Shown in pieces: positions 53,575 to 61,774 of a stretch of 64,000 nucleotides of DNA (the stretch's first letter is position 1; each line of letters begins with the position of its first letter). The notes under the pieces are model-generated. The model made no database searches, was not told the origin of the DNA, and saw nothing but the letters and a program-made list of their open reading frames with translations. The DNA is from Rhizobium sp. (GTDB taxonomy: Bacteria > Pseudomonadota > Alphaproteobacteria > Rhizobiales > Rhizobiaceae). Made by a program: the position numbers and the translations under genes. Location: positions 62,001-126,000 of the forward strand of contig JAQGJP010000002.1 of the NCBI GenBank assembly GCA_028290545.1. The letters run 5' to 3'.

Positions 53575-54702
53575 TCAATGCTTCTGATTTGAGAATAGCT
53601 CGGCCATCCGGTCGATGAGACCGATCTGATAGGCGGTGAAATCGGGGTTGGGCTGCTGGAAATCCAGCCGGGTCTGCAGCGGGTCGGCCGCAGCGATCTC
53701 GGAACCTGCAAGCGTGGCGATCACGGCATGGCCGCAGAACGGTACATGCGCTTCGGAATAGCCGCCCTCGTGCACCAGCAGCAGCCTGCCACCGCAGAGT
53801 TCGTCGGCTGCCTGCATCGTCATCCGGGTCATTTCGGCAAAAGTGTTCGACGTTGCCATCATCCGCGACAAGGGATCGACGCCCGAAGCGTCATAGCCGC
53901 AGGCGACGACGATGACATCGGGGTTGTATTGTTGCAGCGCGGGCAGCACGATCCGCTCGAAGGCGTGAAGATAACCGAGATGGCCGGTGCCCGGTACCAT
54001 CGAAATGTTGAGGTTATAGCCTTCGCCGCGGCCATGACCGCGATCCCCGACCTTGCCGGAATCGCGCGGATAGTTGTTTTCCTGATGCAGCGAGATTGCC
54101 AGCACGTCCGGGCGATCGTAGAAGATCGCCTCGGTGCCGTTGCCATGATGGACGTCCCAATCGATGACCGCGATGCGTTCGGCGCGCTTCTCGGCGAAGG
54201 CCGCCTCAACGGCGATGGCGATATTGGCGAGCAGGCAATAGCCCATCGGCTTGTCCGGCAGGCAATGATGGCCCGGCGGACGCGACAGCGCATAGGCGTT
54301 GCGCTGGCTGCCCGAGAGCACGCCGCGCAACGCTTCCGTTGCGAGACCCGCCGAAAGCGCCGCGATTTCATAGCCGCCGGGACCGAACGGCGTGCGCTCG
54401 CCCAGTTCGCCGCCCTTGTCATCCGACAGCCGCTTGAATTCCTTGAGGTAGGACGCCGGATGAACACGGCGCAGTTCTTCCTCGGTTGCCAGCGGTGCGG
54501 AAGACGTTGCGAGCGCGTCGATCAAACCTGTGACATGCAAAAGGTTCTTCAGGCGCCGCTTGGTTTCCGGGTTTTCCGGCAGGCCGCCGGCCGCCAGTGG
54601 CTGCACCAGTCCGCCGACAGGCATCATGAACGCATAGTTTCCGCCCGAGTGCCAGAAGCACTTTTCATCCCACCAGAAGCCGGTTTGCTGGTTGCTGTTC
54701 AC
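53575..54702 (-). CDS. HDAC-like acetylpolyamine amidohydrolase
   Basis: A 375-residue zinc amidohydrolase of the histone deacetylase superfamily, like the bacterial class II-like HDAH. The active site is visible: PPGHHC (two catalytic His, about 148), the zinc motif DWDVHHGNGT (Asp and His, about 186), GYDASGVDPL (zinc Asp) and EGGY near the end. Length matches HDAH (369). It is first in an operon with the class III aminotransferase. Deacetylation of an acetylated polyamine or amine followed by transamination is the likely route; the exact amine is not shown. Confidence 0.9.
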   Translation of the reverse strand: MNSNQQTGFWWDEKCFWHSGGNYAFMMPVGGLVQPLAAGGLPENPETKRRLKNLLHVTGLIDALATSSAPLATEEELRRVHPASYLKEFKRLSDDKGGELGERTPFGPGGYEIAALSAGLATEALRGVLSGSQRNAYALSRPPGHHCLPDKPMGYCLLANIAIAVEAAFAEKRAERIAVIDWDVHHGNGTEAIFYDRPDVLAISLHQENNYPRDSGKVGDRGHGRGEGYNLNISMVPGTGHLGYLHAFERIVLPALQQYNPDVIVVACGYDASGVDPLSRMMATSNTFAEMTRMTMQAADELCGGRLLLVHEGGYSEAHVPFCGHAVIATLAGSEIAAADPLQTRLDFQQPNPDFTAYQIGLIDRMAELFSNQKH

Positions 54703-54930
54703 GATTGTTTCCCCATCCTGTTGTCATCGCAGGGTAGCTCATAGCACAAGGCAAGCGACAGATCAGGGTGTGGTATCGCTGCAGATATATTTGAGTTCGG
54801 TGAATGCGCCCGTTCAATCACCCGGAACCGTGTTTTATGAGAGTATGGAGCGACCCGGCAGCTGCTTTCAGCCATATCGTGCCGAGAGAAAGGCCTGGGA
54901 TACCTGTTTCAAAGGTATCCGCGAGCATCA

Positions 54931-55569
54931 TCAAAGTGCGTAAACGCCGCTGATGCGCGGCGCGCTCTCGCACGGATCGCCGAAATCGGCGACCGGATAG
55001 TTTGCCAGGAGCTGCAAGTCTGCACGGGGCAGGGGCTCCCGCCCGGGATCGCCGATCAACACATCGATATCGGCAGACCGGCACATTTTGAGAAACGGCA
55101 GGACCGCCTCCGCCAGTGAAGGAGCATAGAACAGGTCGCCCACCAGGATCAGGTCGGCTTGCGGCGGTGGTCCTGTAAGAATGTCCGCGCATACCGCGTG
55201 CAGTGTCACGCCATTTCGTTCGGCATTCAGGCTGGTCGCAACCACTGCAAGCGGATCGATATCGATTGCCACGACACGGATCGCTCCGCTTTGCGCCGCA
55301 GCGATGCCGACGATACCCGAACCGGTGCCGAGATCGATGACCCGCTTGCCGGCCACCGTTTCCGGCCGGTCGAGAATATAGCGGGCGAGCACCGTGCCGC
55401 CCGCCCAATGATACGCCCAATAAGGCGGCGTATCATTGTCCCGCCCCAGCAATCGCCAGAGGCCGCTTCCGGGATGGGCCGTGTACAGGCTGATCTCCGG
55501 CACCGATGGCGCCGGCAGAAGCCGCATATATTGTGTGATGAAAGCCCGCGGCTCTGAGTTTTTGGTCAT
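54931..55569 (-). CDS. Class I SAM-dependent methyltransferase, ETF-beta lysine methyltransferase-like
   Basis: A 212-residue Rossmann methyltransferase. Motif I is VIDLGTGSGIVGIAAA near residue 77, followed by VVAIDIDPLAVVATSLNAE, and the catalytic region LILVGDLFYAP takes the place of NPPY. That pattern, together with the WAYHWAGGTVLARYIL helix, is that of the METTL20/ETFB lysine methyltransferase group (related to PrmA). Partner proteins are not in the window. The gene is alone between the amidohydrolase and allophanate hydrolase genes. Confidence 0.8.
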   Translation of the reverse strand: MTKNSEPRAFITQYMRLLPAPSVPEISLYTAHPGSGLWRLLGRDNDTPPYWAYHWAGGTVLARYILDRPETVAGKRVIDLGTGSGIVGIAAAQSGAIRVVAIDIDPLAVVATSLNAERNGVTLHAVCADILTGPPPQADLILVGDLFYAPSLAEAVLPFLKMCRSADIDVLIGDPGREPLPRADLQLLANYPVADFGDPCESAPRISGVYAL

Positions 55570-55768
55570 GACGCGCTTTATCGCAACCGGTCCCTCAGCC
55601 GCAACCTGATATGCTTCTTTTCAAAAAATGCCTGCAGTTCCGAGTTCTCGCCCTTTGGCGCTGATCTTCCCGCCGCCGATAGCTGGTCATCGACTTGAGT
55701 GTTTCTTGTCATGAATGAAAAATGTGCGATATCGATAATGGTGAAAAAATAGACTTTAAAATTGACAG

Positions 55769-55776
55769 TGTATGCA
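55769..55776. promoter_or_regulatory. TGTATGCA motif at the allophanate hydrolase start
   Basis: TGTATGCA at 55769-55776 is the reverse complement of TGCATACA at 60453-60460, part of a TTGCATACAA palindrome upstream of the decayed transporter-biuret hydrolase operon. FCD-type GntR proteins bind sites of the form TTGTATACAA. It overlaps the first possible ATG (55772), which would favour the later start at 55814. Confidence 0.35.
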
Positions 55777-57541
55777 TCATGATGATCGGACAATTGCAAC
55801 ATGGAACCGCCTAATGGACGTCTCCGTCATCGTCAAATCTCCGTTTCAGGCAATTCGTCAAAGTCTTGATCGGCTTGCCGACTGGGCCGATCCGGCGATG
55901 TTCATCACTCTCAAGGCGGTTGACGTATTGCTGGCGGAGGCCGAGGAACTTGAGACGCGCGGCCCGGATGGCAAGCCGCTTTATGGGCTGATCTTCGCGG
56001 TCAAGGACAATATCGATGTCGCGGGCCTGCCGACGACCGCTGCCTGCCCGGCATTCGCCTATACCGCTGAAAAATCAGCTTTCGTCGTGCAAAAGCTGGA
56101 GGAAGCGGGTGCGATCGTGCTTGGCAAGACCAATCTCGATCAGTTCGCCACCGGCCTTGTCGGAGTCCGTTCGCCTTATGGGATACCACGCAATGCCCTG
56201 CGCGCCGATCTGATTCCGGGCGGATCGAGCTCCGGTTCCGCTGTGGCCGTTGCCGCTGGCATCGTTGATTTCTCGCTCGGCACCGATACAGCCGGTTCGG
56301 GGCGCATCCCCGCCGGCATGAACGGCATCGTCGGCGTGAAGCCTTCGCTCGGCTTGCTTTCCTCGTCCGGCATGTTGCCCGCTTGCCGGACGCTCGACAC
56401 GATCTCGGTTTTTGCCCGCGATGTCGATCTGGCATCGAGGGTGACGGCGGTTGCCGCCAGTTGCGATGCGGCCGATGCCTATTCGCGCAAACTGCCGATG
56501 CCAACCATGGGTGGAATGCCGAAGGGCATCCGGATCGGCGTGCCCCTGCCGGACCAGCGGCTGTTTTTCGGCGACAAGGCCTCCGAATCTGCCTATGCCG
56601 CAGATCTCGAAATGCTGTGGTCACTCGGTGCAATCATTGTCGAAATGGATTTCGCGCCGCTCCACAGGGTGGCGCGGCTGCTCTACGAAGGCCCATGGGT
56701 CGCCGAACGCTATGCCGCGACCAAACCGCTGCTGATCGAAAGCAATCCGGACGACATGCTGGCCGTCACGCGCTCGATCATCGAACCGGGCGGCAAGCTC
56801 ACGGCGGTCGCAGCCTTCGAGGCGCTCTACAAGCTAGCTAACCTCAAGCGCAAGACCGAACCGCTGCTGGCGTCGGTCGATTGCGTCGCCGTGCCGACCG
56901 TGCCGCGTTTCTACACTGTCACCGATCTCGCCGCAGAGCCGGTCCAATACAATTCCAATCTCGGCAGCTACACCAATTTCGTCAATCTGCTGGATCTCTG
57001 CGCGATCTCGGTACCCGCTGGCTTACGGTCCGATGGCCTGCCGTCCAGCCTGACTTTCATTGCGCCTGCCGGCCGCGACGGTTATCTGGCAAGCATTGCA
57101 GGAGGCGTCGAGCGGCGTGAAAGCGTCAGCATGTCACAAATACCTGCAGGCCAGATCGAGATCGCGGTGGTCGGTGCGCACCTCACGGGATTGCCGCTCA
57201 ATCACGAGCTGACCAGCCTTGGCGGCATCTTCCTGCGGGAGGTGGAGACGGTGGCGGACTACAGGCTTTTCGCGCTCCCCGGCACCGTGCCGCCCAAGCC
57301 CGGCATTCTGCGCACGACGCCGGGCAAGGGCGCGCATATCAAGGCGGAGATCTGGGCGCTGGAACCCTCAGCTTTCGGCACATTGGTCGCCAGGATCCCC
57401 GCGCCGCTCGGTATCGGTACATTGTCGTTTACCGACGGAACCACAACCAAAGGCTTTCTCGTTGAAGCCGTGGCCGTCGATGGAGCCGAGGACATCAGCG
57501 CGTTTGGAGGACGGCGGGGCTATCTGGCGCAGCACAGGTGA
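55772..57541 (+). CDS. atzF: Allophanate hydrolase (AtzF-like)
   Basis: A protein of up to 589 residues with an amidase-signature domain (about 1-440) and the C-terminal domain of AtzF (about 450-589). The Ser-cisSer-Lys triad is present: Lys in AVKDNIDVAG (residue 78 from ATG 55772), and the serines in PGGSSSGSAVAV and GTDTAGSGRIPAG. The C-terminal domain with EVETVADYRLFALPGTVPP is the part that hydrolyses N-carboxyurea in relatives. Allophanate from biuret is split to ammonia and CO2. ATG 55814 is an alternative start. It converges on the GntR and biuret genes, completing the biuret route. Confidence 0.88.
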   Translation: MHHDDRTIATWNRLMDVSVIVKSPFQAIRQSLDRLADWADPAMFITLKAVDVLLAEAEELETRGPDGKPLYGLIFAVKDNIDVAGLPTTAACPAFAYTAEKSAFVVQKLEEAGAIVLGKTNLDQFATGLVGVRSPYGIPRNALRADLIPGGSSSGSAVAVAAGIVDFSLGTDTAGSGRIPAGMNGIVGVKPSLGLLSSSGMLPACRTLDTISVFARDVDLASRVTAVAASCDAADAYSRKLPMPTMGGMPKGIRIGVPLPDQRLFFGDKASESAYAADLEMLWSLGAIIVEMDFAPLHRVARLLYEGPWVAERYAATKPLLIESNPDDMLAVTRSIIEPGGKLTAVAAFEALYKLANLKRKTEPLLASVDCVAVPTVPRFYTVTDLAAEPVQYNSNLGSYTNFVNLLDLCAISVPAGLRSDGLPSSLTFIAPAGRDGYLASIAGGVERRESVSMSQIPAGQIEIAVVGAHLTGLPLNHELTSLGGIFLREVETVADYRLFALPGTVPPKPGILRTTPGKGAHIKAEIWALEPSAFGTLVARIPAPLGIGTLSFTDGTTTKGFLVEAVAVDGAEDISAFGGRRGYLAQHR

Positions 57542-57576
57542 AGGTCAATTTGGCGAGTTGACCCAGCCAGTGTTGT

Positions 57577-58227
57577 TCACGCGCCCGCAAACTCGTTCCA
57601 GGCATCCTCGACCAGCGTGATATGGGCGCGCATGAAACCTTCTGCCTCGGTGCTGTTGCCGCGCAGGATCGCCTCGACCACCTGGCCATGCTCGGCATGC
57701 GATTTTGCAAGACGCCCGAGCGTCGAGAACTGCGCCCGCCGAAACGGCTGCAGCCGCTGGCGGGTCGCGAGCGTCACATCCTCGAGATAGGCATTGTGGG
57801 TGCCGCAATAGATCGCATTGTGAAAGGCCTCGTTCGCCCCGATATAGGCGATCCGGTCGCCAACGGAAACGATGCCAGCCATGTCGCCATGCATCTGGTC
57901 GAGGTTGTTGCGCTCGGTCTTGGTCATCCGCTGGGCGCAATAGCCGGCACAGAGCGCCTCCAGATGCCCCATCAGTTCGAACATTCCGGCCAGCGCAACG
58001 CGATCCGGCTTGGCAACGATAGTGCGGCTATGCGGCTTCTGCTCGACCAGGCCGCTGGCGGCCAGTAGTCTCAGCGCTTCGCGGATCGGCGTGCGCGACA
58101 CTTCGAATTCGGCGGCAAGCTGGGATTCGTCCAGCACCGAGCCGGGCGTCAGCAATCCGCCGATAATGCGCTCGGAAAGCTGGCGGCGGATATCCTCCGT
58201 CGATGTACGCGGTACTTTCTTCAGCAC
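57577..58227 (-). CDS. GntR family transcriptional regulator, FCD type
   Basis: A 216-residue regulator: winged helix-turn-helix at about 5-75 (LTPGSVLDESQLAAEFEVSR, then TPIREALRLLAASGLVEQ), then an FCD all-helical effector domain with the metal-type Asp/His residues (MTKTERNNLDQMHGDM, AFHNAIYCGT, EHGQVVEAI). Last gene of the biuret operon and convergent with atzF; candidate operators are found at both promoters (55769 and 60452). It likely senses a ureide or its breakdown product. Confidence 0.9.
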   Translation of the reverse strand: MLKKVPRTSTEDIRRQLSERIIGGLLTPGSVLDESQLAAEFEVSRTPIREALRLLAASGLVEQKPHSRTIVAKPDRVALAGMFELMGHLEALCAGYCAQRMTKTERNNLDQMHGDMAGIVSVGDRIAYIGANEAFHNAIYCGTHNAYLEDVTLATRQRLQPFRRAQFSTLGRLAKSHAEHGQVVEAILRGNSTEAEGFMRAHITLVEDAWNEFAGA

Positions 58228-58243
58228 TGATTCATCCGATGCT

Positions 58244-58618
58244 CTATGCGTCCATCATGCTCACATGCGCGGCGGCGACTTTCCAGCCGGTCTCCGTCCT
58301 CACCCAGGTCTGCATCTGCCGGCCGATCTTGCCGGGCGTGTCGTCGCGGACGAACAGAGTCGAGGCGGTCGCGCAATTGCGTCCGTAGCTGGTGATGATG
58401 GTATGGTCAAGCTTACGGGTGAAGGCGGACTGGGTAGCCCGGAAGGCAACCACTTCGCGATAGCCCTGCTGCACGTCGTTCAGTCCGTAGCGCACCGTGG
58501 CCGTGCTATCGAGGAACATGGTCTCAAGCAGAACATTGTCATTGGCAAGCAGCGCTTTCTCGTAAATGTGAAAAATCTCGGTGACGTCGGCGAGAACGTC
58601 GGGGTCATTGATGATCAT
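58244..58618 (-). CDS. HpxZ/AtzH-like protein (DUF3225, NTF2-like fold)
   Basis: A 124-residue protein of the DUF3225 family, which includes HpxZ of oxalurate catabolism and AtzH of the cyanuric acid pathway. The family pattern is FHIYEKALLANDNVLLETMF, then VRYGLNDVQQGYREVVAFRA and the final QTWVRTETGWKVAAAHVSMM. The start overlaps the biuret hydrolase stop (TGATG at 58620-58616). In relatives the group is tied to hydrolysis of carboxyureas, which fits its neighbours AtzF and biuret hydrolase. Confidence 0.85.
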   Translation of the reverse strand: MIINDPDVLADVTEIFHIYEKALLANDNVLLETMFLDSTATVRYGLNDVQQGYREVVAFRATQSAFTRKLDHTIITSYGRNCATASTLFVRDDTPGKIGRQMQTWVRTETGWKVAAAHVSMMDA

Positions 58619-59283
58619 CAGCCAATTGCCTTTTCGAGTGCCGCGAGCGGCGCGACCCAGCCGACGATGCCACCCTGGGCGACGATCATCTCGATCGCTG
58701 CGGCCTTGAACTCGGAGAAGTAGCTTTCGGTCGCGTCTTCGACCAGCAGGCATTCGAAGCCGCGGTCATTAGCTTCACGCATCGAAGTCTGGACGCAGAC
58801 TTCGATGGTGACGCCTGCCAACACCAGATGCGTTGTGCCGAGCCCCTTTAGCATTTCTTCAAGACCAGTTGCCCAGAACATGCCCTTGCCCGGCTTATCG
58901 ATAACAATTTCGCCGGCAATCGGCGCCAGGCTGTCGACGATCTGGTTGCCGGGTTCGCCGCGCACCAACAGCCGGCCCATCGCGCCGGTCTCGCCGATCT
59001 TGAGTGGCGCATTGCCGCGCCTGATTTTCGACGGCGGGCAGTCCGACAGGTCGGGTTTGTGCACCTCGCGGGTGTGGATCACCAGCCAACCCTGCTTTCG
59101 GAACAGACCGATCAAGCCCGACACGACGGGGATGATCGCTTCCAGCCGGGCGACGTCATTGCCGAGACTGTCGCCGAAACCGCCCCTCTCGATGAAGTCG
59201 CGCTGCATGTCGATCACCACCAGTGCGGTGTGGTCGGGGTCGAGCGGATAGGGATAGGGGCGTGCCGGTATCGCTATATCCAT
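58618..59283 (-). CDS. biuH: Isochorismatase-like cysteine hydrolase, biuret/triuret hydrolase
   Basis: A 221-residue cysteine hydrolase of the isochorismatase fold. The triad Asp25 (VVIDMQRDF), Lys130 (VIDKPGKG) and Cys163 ([20 protein letters not shown]) matches the triad Asp36-Lys142-Cys175 of Rhizobium biuret hydrolase with a constant offset of about 12. The sequence around [19 protein letters not shown] and [12 protein letters not shown] is also shared. Reaction: biuret to allophanate plus ammonia (or triuret to carboxybiuret). The ATG is two bases after the pseudogene stop. The operon continues to the HpxZ-like and GntR genes. Confidence 0.87.
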   Translation of the reverse strand: MDIAIPARPYPYPLDPDHTALVVIDMQRDFIERGGFGDSLGNDVARLEAIIPVVSGLIGLFRKQGWLVIHTREVHKPDLSDCPPSKIRRGNAPLKIGETGAMGRLLVRGEPGNQIVDSLAPIAGEIVIDKPGKGMFWATGLEEMLKGLGTTHLVLAGVTIEVCVQTSMREANDRGFECLLVEDATESYFSEFKAAAIEMIVAQGGIVGWVAPLAALEKAIG

Positions 59284-59284
59284 A

Positions 59285-60201
59285 TCAGTGCCCCGCCATG
59301 TGCTGGCCGATTGTGTTGCGGTCGGTGTCCTCGATCGGCGACACATAGGTGATCGTGCCGCCCGACATCACCGCCACGCGGTCGGCCAGTTCAAGGATCT
59401 CGTCGAGGTCTTCGGATACCAGCAGCACCGCAGCACCGCGATTGCGCGCCTCCATGATTTGCGCGCGATATCGGCGACCGAGGCGAAATCCAGCCCGAAA
59501 CAGGGGTTGGCGACAATCAGCACATCGACATCTTCCGACAATTCGCGCGCCAGAATCGCCCGCTGCACGTTGCCGCCCGACAGCGATTCGATCGGCGCAT
59601 CCGGCGATGTGGTCTTGACATTATAGCGTGCGATCAGCTCCTCGGCCTTCTTCTTCATCGGCCCCGGCCGCATCCACCAGCCGAAGCTCGAAATCGGCGC
59701 CTTGTCGAACGAGCGGAAAGCGATATTCTCGGCCACACTCATGCGTGGCACGGCGGCATTCTTCAGCGGCTCCTCCGGCAGGCCGAACACCTTGAAGCGG
59801 TCGAAATTGCCGCGTGTCGGGGTGAAATCCTTGCCGCGGATAAAGATCTGTCCCTGCGAAAGCTGCCGCTGGCCGGACAGTGCTTCGACCAGTGCCGACT
59901 GGCCATTGCCCGAGACACCGGCGATGCCGACGATCTCGCCGGCCCGGACCTTGAGATTGATCGCATGGATCGCCGGCAAGCCGAGTTCATCCTCGGCAAA
60001 CAGGCCGGCGAGATCGAGCGCGTCCTTGCGATCGGTTTTCGGCACCCGGACCGCGCGTTCGCGCTCCTCCGTATCGCCGATCATCATCCGGCTCATGTCT
60101 TCGACCGTCGCGGTCTTGGCATCGCCATCGCCGGTCAGCCGGCCGCGCCGGAGAACGGTGAAATGATCGCAGAAAGTCTTCACCTCGCGGAACTTGTGGC
60201 T
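59285..60201 (-). pseudogene. Truncated and frameshifted ABC ATPase gene (BMP/nucleoside type)
   Basis: The frame reads as the C-terminal two-thirds of a double ATPase of the COG3845 type that serves BMP-family binding proteins. It opens abruptly at HKFREVKTFCDHFTVLRRG (the end of the first ATPase half). The second half has GVSGNGQS, LSGGNVQRAILAREL and VLIVANPCFGLDF. The first Walker A half is missing. At about 59467 a single base is lost after the DI codons, and the shifted frame gives clean tail sequence (AQIMEARNRGAAVLLVSEDL) down to a stop at 59285. Two independent defects make it a pseudogene; a sequencing error could explain only the second. Confidence 0.88.
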
Positions 60202-60249
60202 TGAGCAGCGAGCGGCGGGAAATCCCAGAAAATGACATGATAAACTCCC
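60199..60249 (-). pseudogene. Start of a lost Tat-exported gene fused to the ATPase remnant
   Basis: GGGAG (60249-60245) and an ATG at 60238 open a frame that reads MSFSGISRRSLLK, the beginning of a twin-arginine signal peptide as found on BMP-type or other binding proteins. After about 13 codons it runs directly into the ATPase remnant in another frame. So a deletion joined the first codons of this gene to the middle of the ATPase gene near 60200. The intact gene was probably the binding protein of the same transporter. Confidence 0.65.
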
Positions 60250-60601
60250 TCGATAGCGCGCGCGGCGCGCCTTGAAAAGAGAAACGCAAATTGCATGCCA
60301 GAATTGTACGGTACGAATAAAATTATATCCCATTGAAATATATAAAAATATTTGAAGCGAAAATTTATCAGCCTTACAAATCTCTTCGCTTGAAGATGAA
60401 TAAATATACAAATATTTATCTATGCATAAATTTCGATCGTTTAGTTTCAAGTTGCATACAATAGGAAACTGACGATGAAGCGCGATTATTCGGCGGCTGA
60501 TTGAATAGGGACCGCGCGAGCTTCATGCCTTTCTGATGTGTTTCGACCCTCAGGATGCGGTCATTCAAAATGTCATGATCCAGGCCAGGAATGGCCACAA
60601 C
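60202..60601. other. AT-rich intergenic region upstream of the decayed operon
   Basis: This 400-base gap contains the lost gene's start (to 60238), its promoter area and a strongly AT-rich segment at about 60295-60470, far below the GC of the rest of the window. On the minus strand 60598-60416 a 60-codon frame opens with a GTG (AIPGLDHDILNDRILRVETH) but resembles no family known to me. A candidate GntR operator lies at 60452-60461. Confidence 0.5.
60452..60461. promoter_or_regulatory. TTGCATACAA, candidate GntR operator
   Basis: TTGCATACAA has TTG/CAA arms and matches the FCD-GntR operator style TTGTATACAA. It lies 214 bases upstream of the first start codon of the decayed transporter-biuH-hpxZ-gntR transcript. 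Its inner TGCATACA recurs inverted at 55769-55776 before atzF. Confidence 0.4.
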
Positions 60602-61531
60602 CTATCTCTGTGTGGCTGTCCCCGCACCCTGTACATCGCGGATCGACAGGCCCGAAGTCTGGTCTACCGTCTGATGGTCGAGCGTCACCGCATTGGTGCG
60701 CCGAATATTTTCGATCTGTTCCATGCGGCTGCGCATAGCGTCATCCATGCCGGCCAGCAGATGCGCGACGAACGCCTCCATCTGCGCGAGCGCCGGCGCC
60801 AGCGTATCATAGGGGGAACTCGCCTCGAGCGGGCTGGTGATCGTCACCTCGGCAAAGTCGGCGATCGGAGAAAGCCAGGGGTCGGTGAATAGCACGATAT
60901 GCGCACCGCGTGCCGCCGCTTGCCGGGCAAAAGCCACCACATCATTCTGATATCGCCGATAGTCGAAGACGATCAGGACGTCGCGGCGATCCATGTCGAT
61001 CAGCAGGTCGAAGCTCTGCGGCGAAAGCATGCCGAGGTCGCGCGCATTCGATCGCAGTTGGGTGAGATAGCCGGTGAGCATGCCGGCGAGATGTCGGCTG
61101 AAACGCCCGCCCAGCAGCGTCAGCGGCGCCTTGGGATCGGCGACCATTCTGGCTGCTCGATCATAGGTCGCGGCAGGCGTGGTCACCAATGCCTTTTCGA
61201 GGCACGAAATCACCGAGCGCAGATAGGCTGTCGTCCCGCCATCGTCCTCCGTCAGTCCTCCATGCAGCTTGGTTTCCAGCATCAGCAGTGGCGAATGCAG
61301 CCGCGCTTCGACCTCGGCCAGCAGCTTCGCCTGGAAATCCGGATAACCCTGGAAGCCGAGCTTCATGACAAGCCGGCCGACAGTCGGGTCGCTGACCCCC
61401 GCACGCCTGGCAAGGCCGGTCGCCGTGCCGAGCCCCGCTGTCGGATAATCGGCAAGCAGGACGTGAGCGATCTTTTCTTCCGACGGAGTCAGGGAAAGGC
61501 CGGTTCTCAACAACAGGTCCCTCAGGCTCAC
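60602..61531 (-). CDS. RpiR family transcriptional regulator (HTH plus SIS domain)
   Basis: A 309-residue regulator. The HTH is at about 1-75 (LRTGLSLTPSEEKIAHVLL, then GLARRAGVSDPTVGRLVMKL), and the SIS sugar-isomerase-like domain is at about 120-265 (PLTLLGGRFSRHLAGMLTGY, VLIVFDYRRYQNDVVAFARQ, GAHIVLFTDPWLSPIADFA). GTG at 61531 is the start, with GGGAGGG eight bases upstream. Divergent from the ribose-type permease gene at 61775, which it likely controls in response to a phosphorylated sugar. Confidence 0.9.
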   Translation of the reverse strand: MSLRDLLLRTGLSLTPSEEKIAHVLLADYPTAGLGTATGLARRAGVSDPTVGRLVMKLGFQGYPDFQAKLLAEVEARLHSPLLMLETKLHGGLTEDDGGTTAYLRSVISCLEKALVTTPAATYDRAARMVADPKAPLTLLGGRFSRHLAGMLTGYLTQLRSNARDLGMLSPQSFDLLIDMDRRDVLIVFDYRRYQNDVVAFARQAAARGAHIVLFTDPWLSPIADFAEVTITSPLEASSPYDTLAPALAQMEAFVAHLLAGMDDAMRSRMEQIENIRRTNAVTLDHQTVDQTSGLSIRDVQGAGTATQR

Positions 61532-61774
61532 CAATAACCCTCCCGCCAAATGCGCGCCGATTATGAAGAAAAACTTACAGACAAATCTCCTGTCGTCAAT
61601 CGTGAAGAGCTGTTGACAGAGAGATGAATATGGAATTAACTTTTGCGCAATGCAGCGAAGACTGCGGGGAACTGCACGACAATCGATCTTACCGCCATTC
61701 CATGATGGACGCTGATTGCGTTCGCATGCCTGTGCCTGCATGCTGAGCCGATCGGAACAAAGGGCGCTGGGCCA

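Noticed and set aside
59368-60450. Complete 360-codon ABC ATPase gene
   Set aside because: The first 80 or so codons are AT-rich non-coding DNA and a foreign gene start, the first ATPase half is missing, and the tail is out of frame.
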